From: Aristolochia californica | Lineage: Eukaryota; Streptophyta; Magnoliopsida; Piperales; Aristolochiaceae | Reading direction: 5' to 3' | Assembly (NCBI GenBank): GCA_029961685.1 | Contig: JARWKL010000001.1 | Span: 24,130,295 to 24,194,294 of the forward strand | Length of the DNA: 64,000 bases | Shown: positions 37,983 through 49,849 of the stretch, one piece after another | Layout: the number at the start of each line of letters is the position of its first letter | How positions within the stretch are numbered: the first letter of the stretch is position 1 | Notes under the pieces: model-generated | Told to the model about the DNA's origin: nothing | What the model saw: the letters and a program-made list of their open reading frames with translations, nothing else | Databases searched by the model: none | Made by a program: the position numbers and the translations under genes

Positions 37983-38009
37983 CCCCCCCCCCCCCCCCCC
38001 CCCCCCCCC
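37983..38009 (+). repeat. Poly-C run (27 C) in a satellite monomer
   Basis: An uninterrupted C27 replaces the usual C-rich patch (CCCCCGCCTCCCCC type) of this monomer. The flanks GTTAAA and CCCTTTTCCCGACGATTGC are normal. It looks like expansion of an existing short C run. Exact length is prone to sequencing error. The - strand could form a G-quadruplex and the + strand an i-motif. Confidence 0.85.
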
Positions 38010-41000
38010 TTCCCTTTTCCCGACGATTGCAGAACCTGATATATAAAAACTAAAAAGAGTTTACAATCCATAAAAATTCTTGGCACTTTTTGGAATTATC
38101 TCTCTCAAAATTTGTGCATTGAGCATTTCCATTTTAGATGAATACTTTTTTCTTAAAAAAAACATGAGTTTTCACTTTCCCTTCATCTTGTAAACAAAAA
38201 AGAAAAAGAAAAAAGGCAAATAGATCAAAACAAAATGAAAATTTTAGATTTTATGTATGGAAAGAATCTAAAGAAATAAACAAATTTAAGTAGAGAAAAT
38301 TTATTCAAACAACACAAATGAACACAAAATTTTTGGTATCCAAGTTTGGGTAATTCCACTAGTTCAACCGTAATAGCTCTGAATTTTATAACAAAAAATT
38401 TTTCTACACATGTTTTAAAAAATTGATTTGCATTCTTGAAACATATTAAAGATTCAAATATACTATGGATCCAAACCTTTAAAGAGAATAACATTAAATT
38501 CTCAAGTGAACATGCGGTGGGATATTTATCCGAGTCCAACAAGCCATTATTTTGCACATTTACAAAAAGTTGACCTAACGATCATAGATGATTGTAATGT
38601 GATTTATCGTGCGTAACGGGCTATATTTTTGAAACGAATGACTTATGGATTGGAGTCAACACTCAGTTAAAAATCCCCCGCCTCCCCCTTTTCTGGATGA
38701 TTGCAGAACATGATATATAAAAATTAAAAATAGTTTACAATCCCTAAAAATTACAAACACTTTTTGGAATTATCTCTCTCTACATTTGTGCATTGTGCAT
38801 TTCTATTTTAGATGTATACTTTTTTATTAAATCAAACTTGAGTTTTCACATTCACTTCATCTCATAAACAAAAAAAAAAAAAAGATAAAAGGCAAATAGA
38901 TCACATCAAAATGAAAATTTTAGAGTTTATGTATCGAAAGAATCTAAAGAAATAAACAAATGTAAGTAAAGAAAATTTAGTCACACAGCAAAAATTACAA
39001 CAAAATTTTTGTTGTCCAAGTTTGGGAAATTCCACTAATTCAACTCTAATAGCTCGGAATTTTATACGAAACAATTTTTTCTACACATGTTTTAAAAAAT
39101 GGATATGCATGCTTGAAACATGTGAAATATGCAAATGACCTATGGATCCAGACGTTTTAAAGAGAATAACAATAAATTCTCAAGTGAATGTGCGGTGGGA
39201 TATTTACCCGAGTCAAACAAGCCATTATTTTGCCCATTTACTTAAAGTTGACGTAACCATCATAGATCATTGGAAAGTGATTTATCATGCGTAACATGAT
39301 ATATTTTTTTAAGGAAGGACTAATGGATTGGGTGTCAACAATCTGGGAAAAATCTCCCGCCTCCCCTTTTCCCAACAAGATCAGAAACTGATATATTAAA
39401 ACTAAAAAGAGTTTACAATCCCTAAAAATTACAGACACTTTTTGGAATTATCTCTCTCTACATTTGTGCATTATGCATTTTCATTTTAGAGCTACTCTTT
39501 TCTCTTAAATCAAAACTTGAGTTCTCACTTTCCCTTCATCTCCTTAACAAAAGCAGTGATAAAAAGCAAATAGATCACAACAAAAAGAAAATTTTAGAGT
39601 TTATGTATGTAAAGAATTTAAAGCAGTAAACAAATGTAAGTAAAGAAAATTTATTCACACAACACAAATGATCACAAAAGTTTTGTTATACAAGTTTGGG
39701 TAATTCCACTAATTTAACCCTAATAGCTCGGAATTTTATAACAAAGAAATTTTTCAACACACGTTTTAAAAAATGGATATACATGCTTGAAACATGTTAA
39801 AGATTCAAATAACCTATGGATCCAAACCTTTTAAAGAGAATAATAATAAATTCTCAAGTGAACGTGCGGTGGGATATTTACCCGAGTCGAACAAGCCATT
39901 ATTTTGCCCATTTACAAAAAGCTGACCTAACGATCATAGATGATTGGGAAGTGATTTATCTTGTGTAACCGGCTATATTTTTTTAAGGAATTACTTATGG
40001 ATTGGGAGTCAACACTCAGTTCAAAATTCCCGCCACCCCCTTTACCTGACGTTTGCAGAACCTGATATATAAAAACTAAAAAGAGTTTACAATCCCTAAA
40101 AATTACTGACACTTTTTAGAATTATCTCTCTCTACATTTGTGAATTGTGAATTTACATTTTAGATGTATACTTTTTTCTTAAATACAAACTTGAGTTTTC
40201 ACTTTTCCTTTATCTCATAAACAAAACAAAGAGATAAAAGGAAAATTGATCATAACAAAATGAAAATTTTAGAGTTCATGTATGGAAGAATTTAAAGCAA
40301 TAAACAAATGTAAGTAAAGAAAATTTATTCACACACCACAAATGAACACAAAATTTTTGTTATCCAAGTTTGGGAAATTCAACTAGTTCAACCCTAATAG
40401 CTTGGAATTTTATAAGAAAAAGATTTTTCTACACATGATTTTAAAAATGGATATGAATGCTTGAAACATGTTAAAGATGCAAATGACATATGGATCAAAA
40501 CCTTTTAAATAGAATAACATTAAATTCTCAAGCGAACGTGCGGTGGGATATTTGTGCGAGTCAAACAAGCCATTTTTTGGCCTATTTACAAAAAGCTGAC
40601 CTAACGATCATAGATGATTGTAAAGTGATTTTTCATGTGTAACGGGCTATATTTTTCTAAGGAATGAGTTATGGATTGGGAGTCAACACTAAGTTAAAAA
40701 TCCCCTCCCCCTTTTCCCAACGATTGCAGAACCGGATATATAAAAACTAAAAAAAGTTTACAATCACTAAAAAGTATAGAAAATTTTTGGAATTATCTCA
40801 CTTTACATTTTTTAGTTGTGCATTTCCATTTTAGATGTATACTTTTTTCTTAAATCAAAACGTGAGGTTTCACTTTCCCTCATCTCGTAAAAAAAAAAGA
40901 GATAAAATACAAATAGATCGCAACAAAATGAAAATTTTAGAGTTTATGTATGGAAAGAATCTAAAGAAATAAACAAATGTAAGTAAAGAAAATTTATTCA

Positions 41001-41069
41001 CACACCACAAATGAACACAAAAGTTTTGTTATCCAAGTTTGGTAAATTCCACTAGTTCAACTCTAATAG

Positions 41070-41095
41070 CTCAAAATTTAATTCCAAAGAGTTTT
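41070..41095. other. Array inversion junction, subfamily A to subfamily B
   Basis: The + strand A monomer runs to CTCTAATAGCTCAAAATTT. It is followed at once by AATTCCAAAGAGTTTTACTA, the reverse complement of a different part of the monomer (the region before GGAATTATCTCTC). The AATT at the join fits both sides, so microhomology joining is likely. The sides are out of phase with each other, so this is not a perfect palindrome. The last A landmark is at 40,673 and the first reverse-orientation landmark at 41,208. The two sides also belong to different subfamilies. Confidence 0.92.
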
Positions 41096-42087
41096 ACTAA
41101 TCTTTAGGGATTGTAAGCTCTTCTTAGTTTTTATATATCAGGTTTTGCAATCATCGGGAAAAAGGGGGAGGCATGGATTTTTGACAGAGTCTTGACTCCC
41201 AGTCCACAAGTCATTTCTTAGGGTAATATAGCCCGTTACGCATGATAAATCACTTTACAATCATCCATGATCGTTGGGTCAGCTTATTGTAGATGGGCAA
41301 AATAATGGCTTGTTTGACTCGGGTAAATATCCCACCGCACGTTCACTTGAGAATTTAATGAGCGTTTGTTATTCTCTTCAAAAGCTTTGGATCCATAGGT
41401 GATTTGCATCTTTAACATGTTTCGAACATGCAAATCCATTTTTTAAGCATGTGTGGAGGAAATCTCTTTCCTATAAAATTCCAAGCTGTCAGGGTTGAAC
41501 TAGTGGAATCTCCCAAACTTGGACAACAAAACTTTTGTGTTCATTTGTGGTGTGTGAATAAATTTTTTTTAATTACATTTTTTATTGTTTTAAATTTTTT
41601 CCGTACATGAAGTCCAAAATTTTTATTTTGTTGTGATCTATTTGTCTTTTTGATTTACGGGATGAAGGGAGAGCGAAAACTCAAAGTTTTGTTTTAAGAA
41701 AAAAGAGTACATCTAGAATGGAAATGCACAATGCACAAATGTAGAAAGAGACAATTCCAAAGATTTCTGTAATTTTTAGGGATTGTAAGCTATTCTTAGT
41801 TTTTATATATCAGGTTTTGCAATCATCGGGAAAAAGGGGGAGGCAGGGATTTTTAACTGAGTCTTGACTCCCAATCCATAAGTCATTTCTTAGGGAAATA
41901 TAGCCCATTACGCATGATGAATCACTTTACAATCATCCATGATCGTTGGGTCAGGTTTTTGAAGATGGGCAAAATAATGGCTTGTTTGACTCGGGTAATT
42001 ATCCCACTGCACGTTCACTTGAGAATTTAATGAGCGTTTGTTATTCTCTTCAAAAGCTTTGGATCCATAGGAGATTTGCATCTTTAA

Positions 42088-42102
42088 CATGTTTCAAACA
42101 TG
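42088..42102. repeat. Example of the conserved CATG dyad in the satellite monomer
   Basis: CATGTTTCAAACATG is an inverted repeat with a one-base centre, present in many B monomers; others have CATGTTTAAAACATG. In A the corresponding site is CATGCTTGAAACATG, less symmetrical, with a second ACATGTTTT about 25 bp away. It is a candidate protein-binding or hairpin site; no function is known to me. Confidence 0.5.
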
Positions 42103-45100
42103 CAAATCCATTTTTAAAGCTTGTGTGGAGGAAATCTCTTTCCTATAAAATTCCAAGTTGTTAGGGTTGAGCTAGTGGAATTTCCCAAACTTGGACAACA
42201 AAACTTTTGTGTTCATTTGTGGTGTGTGAATAAATTTTCTTTGCTTACATTTGTTATTGTTTTAAATTTTTTCCGTACTTGAACTCATAAATTTTCATTT
42301 TGTTGTGATCTATTTGCCTTTTTGGTTTACGGGATGAAGGGTGAACGAAAACTCAAAGTTTAGATTTATGAAAGAAGTGTACATCTAAAATGAAAATGCA
42401 CAGAGCACAAATGTAGAGCGAGATAATTCCAAAGAGATTTACTAATTTTTTGGGATTGTAAGCTCTTCTTAGTTTTTATATATCAGGTTTTGCAATCGTT
42501 GGGAAAAAGAGGGAGGCGGGGATTTTTAACTGAGTCTTGACTCCCAATCCATATGTCATTTCTTACGGTAATATAGCCCGTTACGCATGATAAATCACTT
42601 TACAGTCATCCATGATCGTTGGGTCAGCTTATTGTAGATGGGCAAAATAATGGCTTGTTTGACTTGGGTAAATATCCCACCGCACGTTCACTTGAGAATT
42701 TAATGAGCGTTTGTTATTCTCTTAAAAAGCTTTGGATCCATAGGTGATTTGCATCTTGAACATGTTTCAAACATGCAAATCCATTTTTTAAGCATGTGTG
42801 GAGGAAATCTCTTTCCTATAAAATTCCAAGCTGTCAGGGTTGAACTAGTGGAATCTCTCAAACTTGGACAAAAAAACTTTTGTGTTCATTTGTGGTGTGT
42901 GAATAAATTTTCTTTACTTACATTTGTTATTGTTTTAAATTTTTTCCGTACTTGAACTCCAAAATTTTCATTTTGTTGTGATCTATTTGCCTGTTTCGTT
43001 TACGGGATGAAGGGAGAGCGGAAACTCAAAGTTTTGTTTTAAGAACAAAGAGTACATGTAGAATGGAAATGCACAATGCACAAATGTAGAGAGAGATAAT
43101 TCCAAAGAGTTTCTGTATTTTTATGGATTGTAAGCTCTTCTTAGTTTTTATATATCAGATTTTGCAATCGTCGGGAAAAAGGGGAAGGCAAGGATTTTTA
43201 ACTGAGTCTTGACTCCCAGTCCATAAGTCATTTCTTAGGGTAATATAGCCCGTTACACGTGATAAATCGCTTTACGACCATCCATGATCGTTGGGTCAGC
43301 TTATTGTAGATGGGCAAAATATTGGCTTGTTTGACTCGGGTAAATATCCCACCGCACGTTCACATGAGAATTTAATGAGCGTCTGTTATTCTCTTCAAAA
43401 GCTTTGGATCCATAGGTGATTTTCATCTTTAACATGTTTCAAACATGCAAATCCATTTTCAAAGCATGTGTGGATGAAATCTCTTTCCCATAAAATTCCA
43501 AGCTGTTAGGGTTGAACGAGTGGCATTTCCGACACTTGGACAACAAAACTTTTGTGTTCATTTGTGGTGTGTGAATAAATTTTCTTTACTTACATTTGTT
43601 ATTGTTTTACATTTTTTCCGTACATGAACTCCATAATTTTCATTTTGTTGTGATCTATTTGCCTTTTTGGTTTATGGGTTGAAGGGAGAGCGAAAACTCA
43701 AAGTTTTGATTTATGAAAAAAGTGTACATATAAAATGAAAATGCACAGTGCACAAATATTGAGCGAGATAATTCCAAGGGGTTTCTGTAATTTTTAGGGA
43801 TTGTAAGCTCTTCTTAGTTTTTATATATCAGGTTTTGCAATCGTCGTGAAAAAGGGGGAGGCAGGGATTTTTAACAAAGTCTTGACTCCCAGTCCACAAG
43901 TCATTTCTTAGGGTAATATAGCCCGTTACACAGGATAAATCGCTTTACAACCATCCATGATCGTTGGGTCAGCTTATTGTTGTTGGGCAAAATATTGGCT
44001 TGTTTGACTCGGGTAAATATCCCACCGCCCGTTCACTTGAGAATTTAATGAGCATTTGTTATTCTATTCAAAAGCTTTGGATCCATAGGTGATTTGCATC
44101 TTTAACATGTTTCAAATGTGAAAATTCTTTTTTTAAGCATGTGTGGAGGAAATTTCTCTCCTATAAAATTCCAAGCTATTAGGGTTGAACTAGTGGAATT
44201 TCCCAAACATGGACAACAAAACTTTTGTGTTCATTTCTGGTGTGTCAATAAATTTTCTTTAATTACATTTGTTATTGTTTTAAACTTTTTCCGTACATGA
44301 ACTCCAAAATTTTTATTTTGTTGTGATCTATTTGTCTTTTTGGTTTACGGGATGACGGGAGAGTGAAAACTCAAAGTTTTGTTTTAAGAAAAAAGAGTAC
44401 ATCTAGAATGGAAATACACAATGCACAAATGTAGAAAGAGATAATTCCAAAGAGTTTCTATAATTTTTAGGGATTGTAAGCTCTTCTTAGTTTTTATATA
44501 TCAGGTTTTGCAATCGTCGGGAAAAAGGGGGAGGCAGGGATTTTTAACTGAGTCTTGACTCCCAATCCACAAGTCATTTCTTAGGGAAATATAGCCCATT
44601 ACGCATGATAAATCACTTTACAATCATCCATGATTGTTGGGTCAGCTTTTTGTAGATAGGCAAAATAATGGCTTGTTTGACTCGGGTAAATATCCAACTG
44701 CACGTTCACTTGAGAATTTAATGAGCGTTTGTTATTCTCTTCAAAAGCTTTGGATCCATAGGTGATTTGCATCTTTAACATGTTTCAAACATGCAAATCA
44801 ATTTTTAAAGCATGTGTGGAGGAAATCTCTTTCCAATAAAATTCCAAGCTGTTAGGGTTGACCTAGTGGAATTTCACAAACTTGGACAACAAAACTTTTT
44901 TGTTCATTTGTGGTGTGTGAATAAATTTTCTTTACTAACATTTGTTATTGTTTTAAATTTTTTCTGTACATGAACTCCATAATTTTCAATTTGTTGTGAT
45001 CTATTTGCCTTTTTGGTTTACGGGATGAAGGGAGAGCGAAAACTCAAAGTTTTGATTTATGAAAAAAGTGTACATCTAAAATGAAAACGCACAGTGCACA

Positions 45101-46189
45101 AATGTTGAGCAAGATAATTCAAAAGAGGTTCTGTAATTTTTAGGGATTGTAAGCTCTTCTGAGTTTTTATATTTCATGTTTTGCAATCAGCGGGAAAAAG
45201 GGGAAGGCAGGGAGTTTTAACTGAGTCTCTATTCCCAATCCATAAGTCATTTCTTAGGGTAATATAGCCCGTTACGCATGATAAATCACTTTACAATCAT
45301 CCATGATCGTTGTGTCAGCTTTTTGTAGATGGGCAAAATAATGGCTTGTTTGACTTGGGTAAATATCCCACCGCACGTTCGCTTGAGAATTTAATGAGCG
45401 TTCGTTATTCTCTTCATAAGCTTTGGATCCATAGGTGATTTGCATCTTTAACATGTTTAAAACATGAAAATCCATTTTTAAAGCATGTGAGGAGGAAATC
45501 TCTTTCCTATAAAATTCCAAGCTGTTAGGGTTAAACTAGTGGAGTTTCCCAAACTTGGACAACAAAACTTTTGTGTTCAATTGTGGTGTGTGAAAAATTT
45601 TCCTTTACAATTTGTTATTGTTTAAAATTTTTTCCGTACATGAACTTCAAAATTTTCATTTTGTTTTGTTCTTTTTGCGTTTTTGGTTTATAGGATGAAG
45701 AGAGAGCGAAAACTCAAACTTTTGATTTATGAAAAAAGTGTACGTCTAAAATGAAAATACACAATGCCCAAATGTTGAGAGAGATAATTCAAAAGAGTTT
45801 CTATAATTTTTAGGGATTGTAAGCTCTTCTTAGTTTTTATATATCAGGTTTTGAGATCGTCGAGAAAAAGTGGGAGGCAGGGATTTTTAACTTAGTCTTG
45901 ACTCCCAATCCATAAGGCATTTCTAAGGGTAATGTAGCCCGTTACGCTTGATAAATCACTTTACAATTATCCATGATCGTTGGGTCAGCTTTTTGTAGAT
46001 GGGCAAAATAATGGCTTGTTTGACTTGGGTAAATATCCCACCGCACATTCACTAGAGAAATTAATGAGCGTTTGTTATTCTGTTCAAAAGCTTTGTATCC
46101 ATAGGTGATTTGAATATTTAGCATGTTTAAAACATGCATATCCATTTTTAAAGCATGGGTGGAGGAAGTCTCTCTCCTATAAAATTCCA

Positions 46190-47160
46190 AGATGTTAGGG
46201 TTGATCTAGTGGAATTTCCCAAACTTGGACAACAAAACTTTTGTGTTCATTTGTGGTGTGTGAATAAATTTTATTTACTTACATTTCTTATTGTATTAAA
46301 TTTTTTCCGTACATGAACTCCAAAACTTTCATTTTATTGTGATCTATTTGCCTTTTTGCTTTACAGGATGAAGGGAGAGCGAAAACTCAAAGTGTTGATT
46401 TATGAAAAAAGTGTACATCTAAAATGAAAATGCACAGTGCACAAATTTAGAACGAGATAATTCCAAAGAGTTTCTGTAATTTTTAGGGACTGTAAGCTCT
46501 TCTTAGTTTTTATATATCGGGTTTTGCAATCGTCGGGAAAAAGTGGGAGGCAGCGATTTTTAACTGAGTCTTGAATCCCAATCCATAAGTCATTTCTTTG
46601 GGTAATATAGCCCGTTACGCATGATAAATCCCTTTACAATCATCCGTGATCGTTGGGTCAACTTTTTGTAGATGGGCAAAATAATGGCTAGTTTGACTCA
46701 GGTAAATATCCCACCGCACGTTCATTTGAGAATTTAATGAGCATTTGTTATTCTGTTCAAAAGCTTCGTATCCATAGGTGATTTGAATATTTAGCATGTT
46801 TAAAACGTGCATATCCATTTTTAAAGCATGGGTGGAGGAAGTCTCTCTCCTATAAAATTCCAAGATGTTAGGGTTGAACTAGTGGAATTTCCCAAACTTG
46901 GACAACAAAACATTTGTGTTCATTTGTGGTGTGTGAATAAATTTTCTACAATTACATTTGTTATTTTTTTAAATTTTTTCCGTACTTGAACTCCAAAATT
47001 TTCATTTTGTTGTGATCTATTTACCTTTTTGGTTTATGGGATGAAGGGAGAGCGAAAACTCAAAGTTTTGTTTTAAGAAAAAAGAGTAAATGTAGAATGG
47101 AAATGCACAATGCACAAATGTAGAGAGAGATAATTCCAAAGAGTTTCTATAATTTTAAGG
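46190..47160 (-). repeat. B block Z, duplicated at ~48,880-49,850 (4-monomer offset)
   Basis: Shared variants at +2,691 bp include GTTGATCTAG, CAAAACTTTC (46,321 and 49,012), TTTTTGCTTTACAGGAT, ACTGTAAGCTC, GGCAGCGATTTTTAACTG and CTTGAATCCCAATCC, and GAATATTTAGCATG further along. The offset equals four monomers. Confidence 0.75.
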
Positions 47161-48800
47161 GATTGTAAGCTCTTCTTAGTTTTTATATATCACGTTTTGC
47201 AATCGTCGGGAAAAAGGGGGAGGCAGGGATTTTTAACTGAGTCTTGACTCCCAATCCATAAGTCATTTCTTAGGGAAATATAGCCCGTTACGCATGATAA
47301 ATCACTTTACAAGCATCCATGATCGTTGGGTCAGGTTTTTGTAGACGGGCAAAATAATGACTTGTTTGACTCGGGTAAATATCCCATCGCACGTTCACTT
47401 GAGAATTTAATGAGCTTTTGTTATTCTCTTCAAAATCTTCGGATCCATAGGAGATTTGCATCTTTAACATGTTTCAAACATGCAAATCCATTTTTAAAGC
47501 ATGTGTGGAGGAAATCTCTTTCCTATAAAATTCCAAGTTGTCAGGGTTGAACTAGTGGAATTTCCCAAACTAGGACAACAAAACTTTTCTGTTCATTTGT
47601 GGTGCATGAATAAATTTTCTTTACTTACATTTGTTATTGTTTTAATTTTTTTCCGTACCTGAACTCCAAAATTGTTATTTTGTCGTGATCTATTTGCTTG
47701 TTTTGTTTACAGGAAGAAGGGAGAGCGAAAACTCAAAGTTTTGTTTTAAGATAAAAGAGTACTTCTAGAATGGAAATGCACAAGTCACAAATGTAGAGAG
47801 AGATAATTCATAAGAGTTTGTGTATTTTTAGGGATTGTAAGCTCTTCTTAGTTTTTATATATCAGGTTTGGCAATCGTTGGGAAAAAGGGGGAGGCAGGG
47901 ATTTTTAACTGAGTCTTGACTCCCAGTCCATAAGTTTTTTCTTAGGGTAATATAGCCCCTTATGTGTGATATTTCGCTTTACGACCATCCATGATCGTTG
48001 GGTCAGCTTATTGTTCATAGGCAAAATAATGGCTTGTTTGACTCCGGTAAATATCCCACCGCACGTTCACTTGAAAATTTAATGAGCGTTTGTTATTCTC
48101 TTCACAAGCTTTGGATCCATAGGTGATTTGCATCTTTAACATGTTTCAAACTTGCAAATCCATTTTTAAAGCATGTGTGGAGGAAATCTCTTTCCTATAA
48201 AATTCCAAGCTGTTAGGGTTGAACTAGTGGAATTTCCCAAACTTGGACAACAAAACTTTTGTGTTCATTTGTGGTGTGTGACTAAATTTTTTTTACTTAC
48301 ATTTTTTATTGTTTTAAATTTTTTCCGTACATGAACTCCAAAATTTTCATTTTGTTGTGATCTATTTGCCTTTTTGGTTTACGGGATGAAGGGAGAGTGA
48401 AAACTCAAAGTCTTGTTTTAAGAAAAAAGAGTACATCTAGAATGGAAATGCACAATGCACAAATGTAGAGAGAGATAATTCCAAAGAGTTTTTGTAATTT
48501 TTAGGGATTGTAAGCTCTTCTTAGTTTTTATATATCAGGTTTTGCAATCGTTGGGAAAATGGGGGAGGCAGGGATTTTTAACTGAGTCTTGACTCCCAAT
48601 CCATAAGTCATTTCTTAGGGTAATATAGCCTATTACTCTTGATAAATCACTTTACAATCATCTATGATCGTTGGGTTAGCTTTTTCTAGATGGGCAAAAT
48701 AATGGCTTGTTTGACTCGGGTAAATATCCCACCGCACGTTCACTTGAGAATTTAATGAGCGTTTGTTATTCTATTCAAAAGCTTTGGATCCATAGGTGAT
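46900..48800 (-). repeat. B block X, duplicated at ~51,600-53,500 (7-monomer offset)
   Basis: GTAGACGGGC is at 47,341 and 52,047 (+4,706), and TTCACAAGCT at 48,101 and 52,805 (+4,704). TTACAAGCATCCATGATCG, TCAGGAAGAAGG or CAGGAAGAAGG, GATATTTCGC/GATATTCCGC and TTATTGTTCATAGGC recur with the same spacing. The first copy is older or more diverged by a few percent. Confidence 0.82.
48705..48721 (+). promoter_or_regulatory. Example of a CENP-B-box-like 17-mer in the monomer
   Basis: GCTTGTTTGACTCGGGT matches seven of the nine essential positions of the mammalian CENP-B box pattern (nTTCGnnnnAnnCGGGn) with correct spacing. The same sequence is on the - strand of A monomers, for example 2,148-2,164. 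It is one of the best conserved stretches in both subfamilies. Plants lack a proven CENP-B, so this is only a resemblance. Confidence 0.3.
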
Positions 48801-49849
48801 TTGCATCTTTAACATGTTCAAAACATGCATATCCATTTTTTAAACATGTGTGGAGGAAATCTCTTTCCTATAAAATTCGAAGCTGTTAGGGTTGATCTAG
48901 TGGAATTTCCCAAACTTGGACAACAAAACTTTTGTGTTCATTTGTGGTGTGTGAATAAATTTTATTTACTTACATTTGTTATTGTATTAAATTTTTTTCG
49001 TACATGAACTCCAAAACTTTCATTTTGTTGTGATCTATTTGCCTTTTTGCTTTACAGGATAAAGGGAGAGCGAAAACTCAAAGTGTTGATTTATGAAAAA
49101 AGTGTATATCTAAAATAAAAATGCACAGTGCACAAATTTAGAACGAGATAATTCCAAAGAGTTTCTGTAATTTCTAGGGACTGTAAGCTCTTCTTAGCTT
49201 TTATATATCGGGTTTTGCAATCGTCGGGAAAAAGGGGGAGGCAGCGATTTTTAACTGTGTCTTGAATCCCAATCCATAAGTCATTTCTTTGGGTAATATA
49301 GCCCGTTACGCATGATAAATCACTTTACAATCATCCGTGATTGTTGGGTCAACTTTTGTAGATGGGCAAAATAATGGCTAATTTGTCTCAGGTAAATATC
49401 CCACCACACGTTCATTTGAGAATTTAATGAGCATTTGTTATTCTGTTCAAAAGCTTTGTATCCATAGGTGATTTGAATATTTAGCATGTTTAAAACATGC
49501 ATATCCATTTTTAAAGCTTGGGTGGAGGAATTCTCTCTCCTATAAAATTCCAAGATGTTAGGGTTGAACTAGTGGAATTTCCCAAACTTGGACAACAAAA
49601 CATTTGTGTTCATTTGTGGTGTGTGAATAAATTTTCTTTAATTACATTTGTTATTTTTTTAAATTTTTTCCGTACTTGAACTCCAAAATTTTCATTTTGT
49701 TGTGATCTATTTACCTTTTTGTTTTACGGGATGAAGGGAGAGCGAAAACTCAAAGTTTTATTTTAAGAAAAAAGAGTACATCTAGAATGGAAATGCACAA
49801 TGCACAAATGTAGAGAGAGATAATTCCAAAGAGTTTCTATAATTTTTAG

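Larger units (their letters stand above)
24427..41080 (+). repeat. Satellite subfamily A, right block (about 25 monomers)
   Basis: Same monomer, strand and phase as before the retroelement. Landmarks start at 24555, 25230, 25890, 26567, 27242, 27871, 28528, 29213, 29872, 30547, 31226, 31902, 32578, 33250, 33911, 34584, 35252, 35927, 36601, 37271, 37945, 38637, 39315, 39989 and 40673. I saw no long higher-order unit comparable to 3,350-12,645. There are local neighbour similarities, such as AGATTCAAATA variants at about 37,760 and 38,450. Small deletions break the spacing in places. Open frames of 60-110 codons here fall at recurring monomer positions and are not genes. Confidence 0.97.

Noticed and set aside
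38225..38557. 110-codon open frame on the - strand, the longest in the satellite
   Set aside because: It spans ordinary monomer sequence and corresponding positions in other monomers are interrupted. No domain.
41070..41100. Large perfect palindrome or fold-back hairpin at the inversion point
   Set aside because: The sides meet at different monomer phases and belong to different subfamilies, so there is no extended self-complementary arm at the join.
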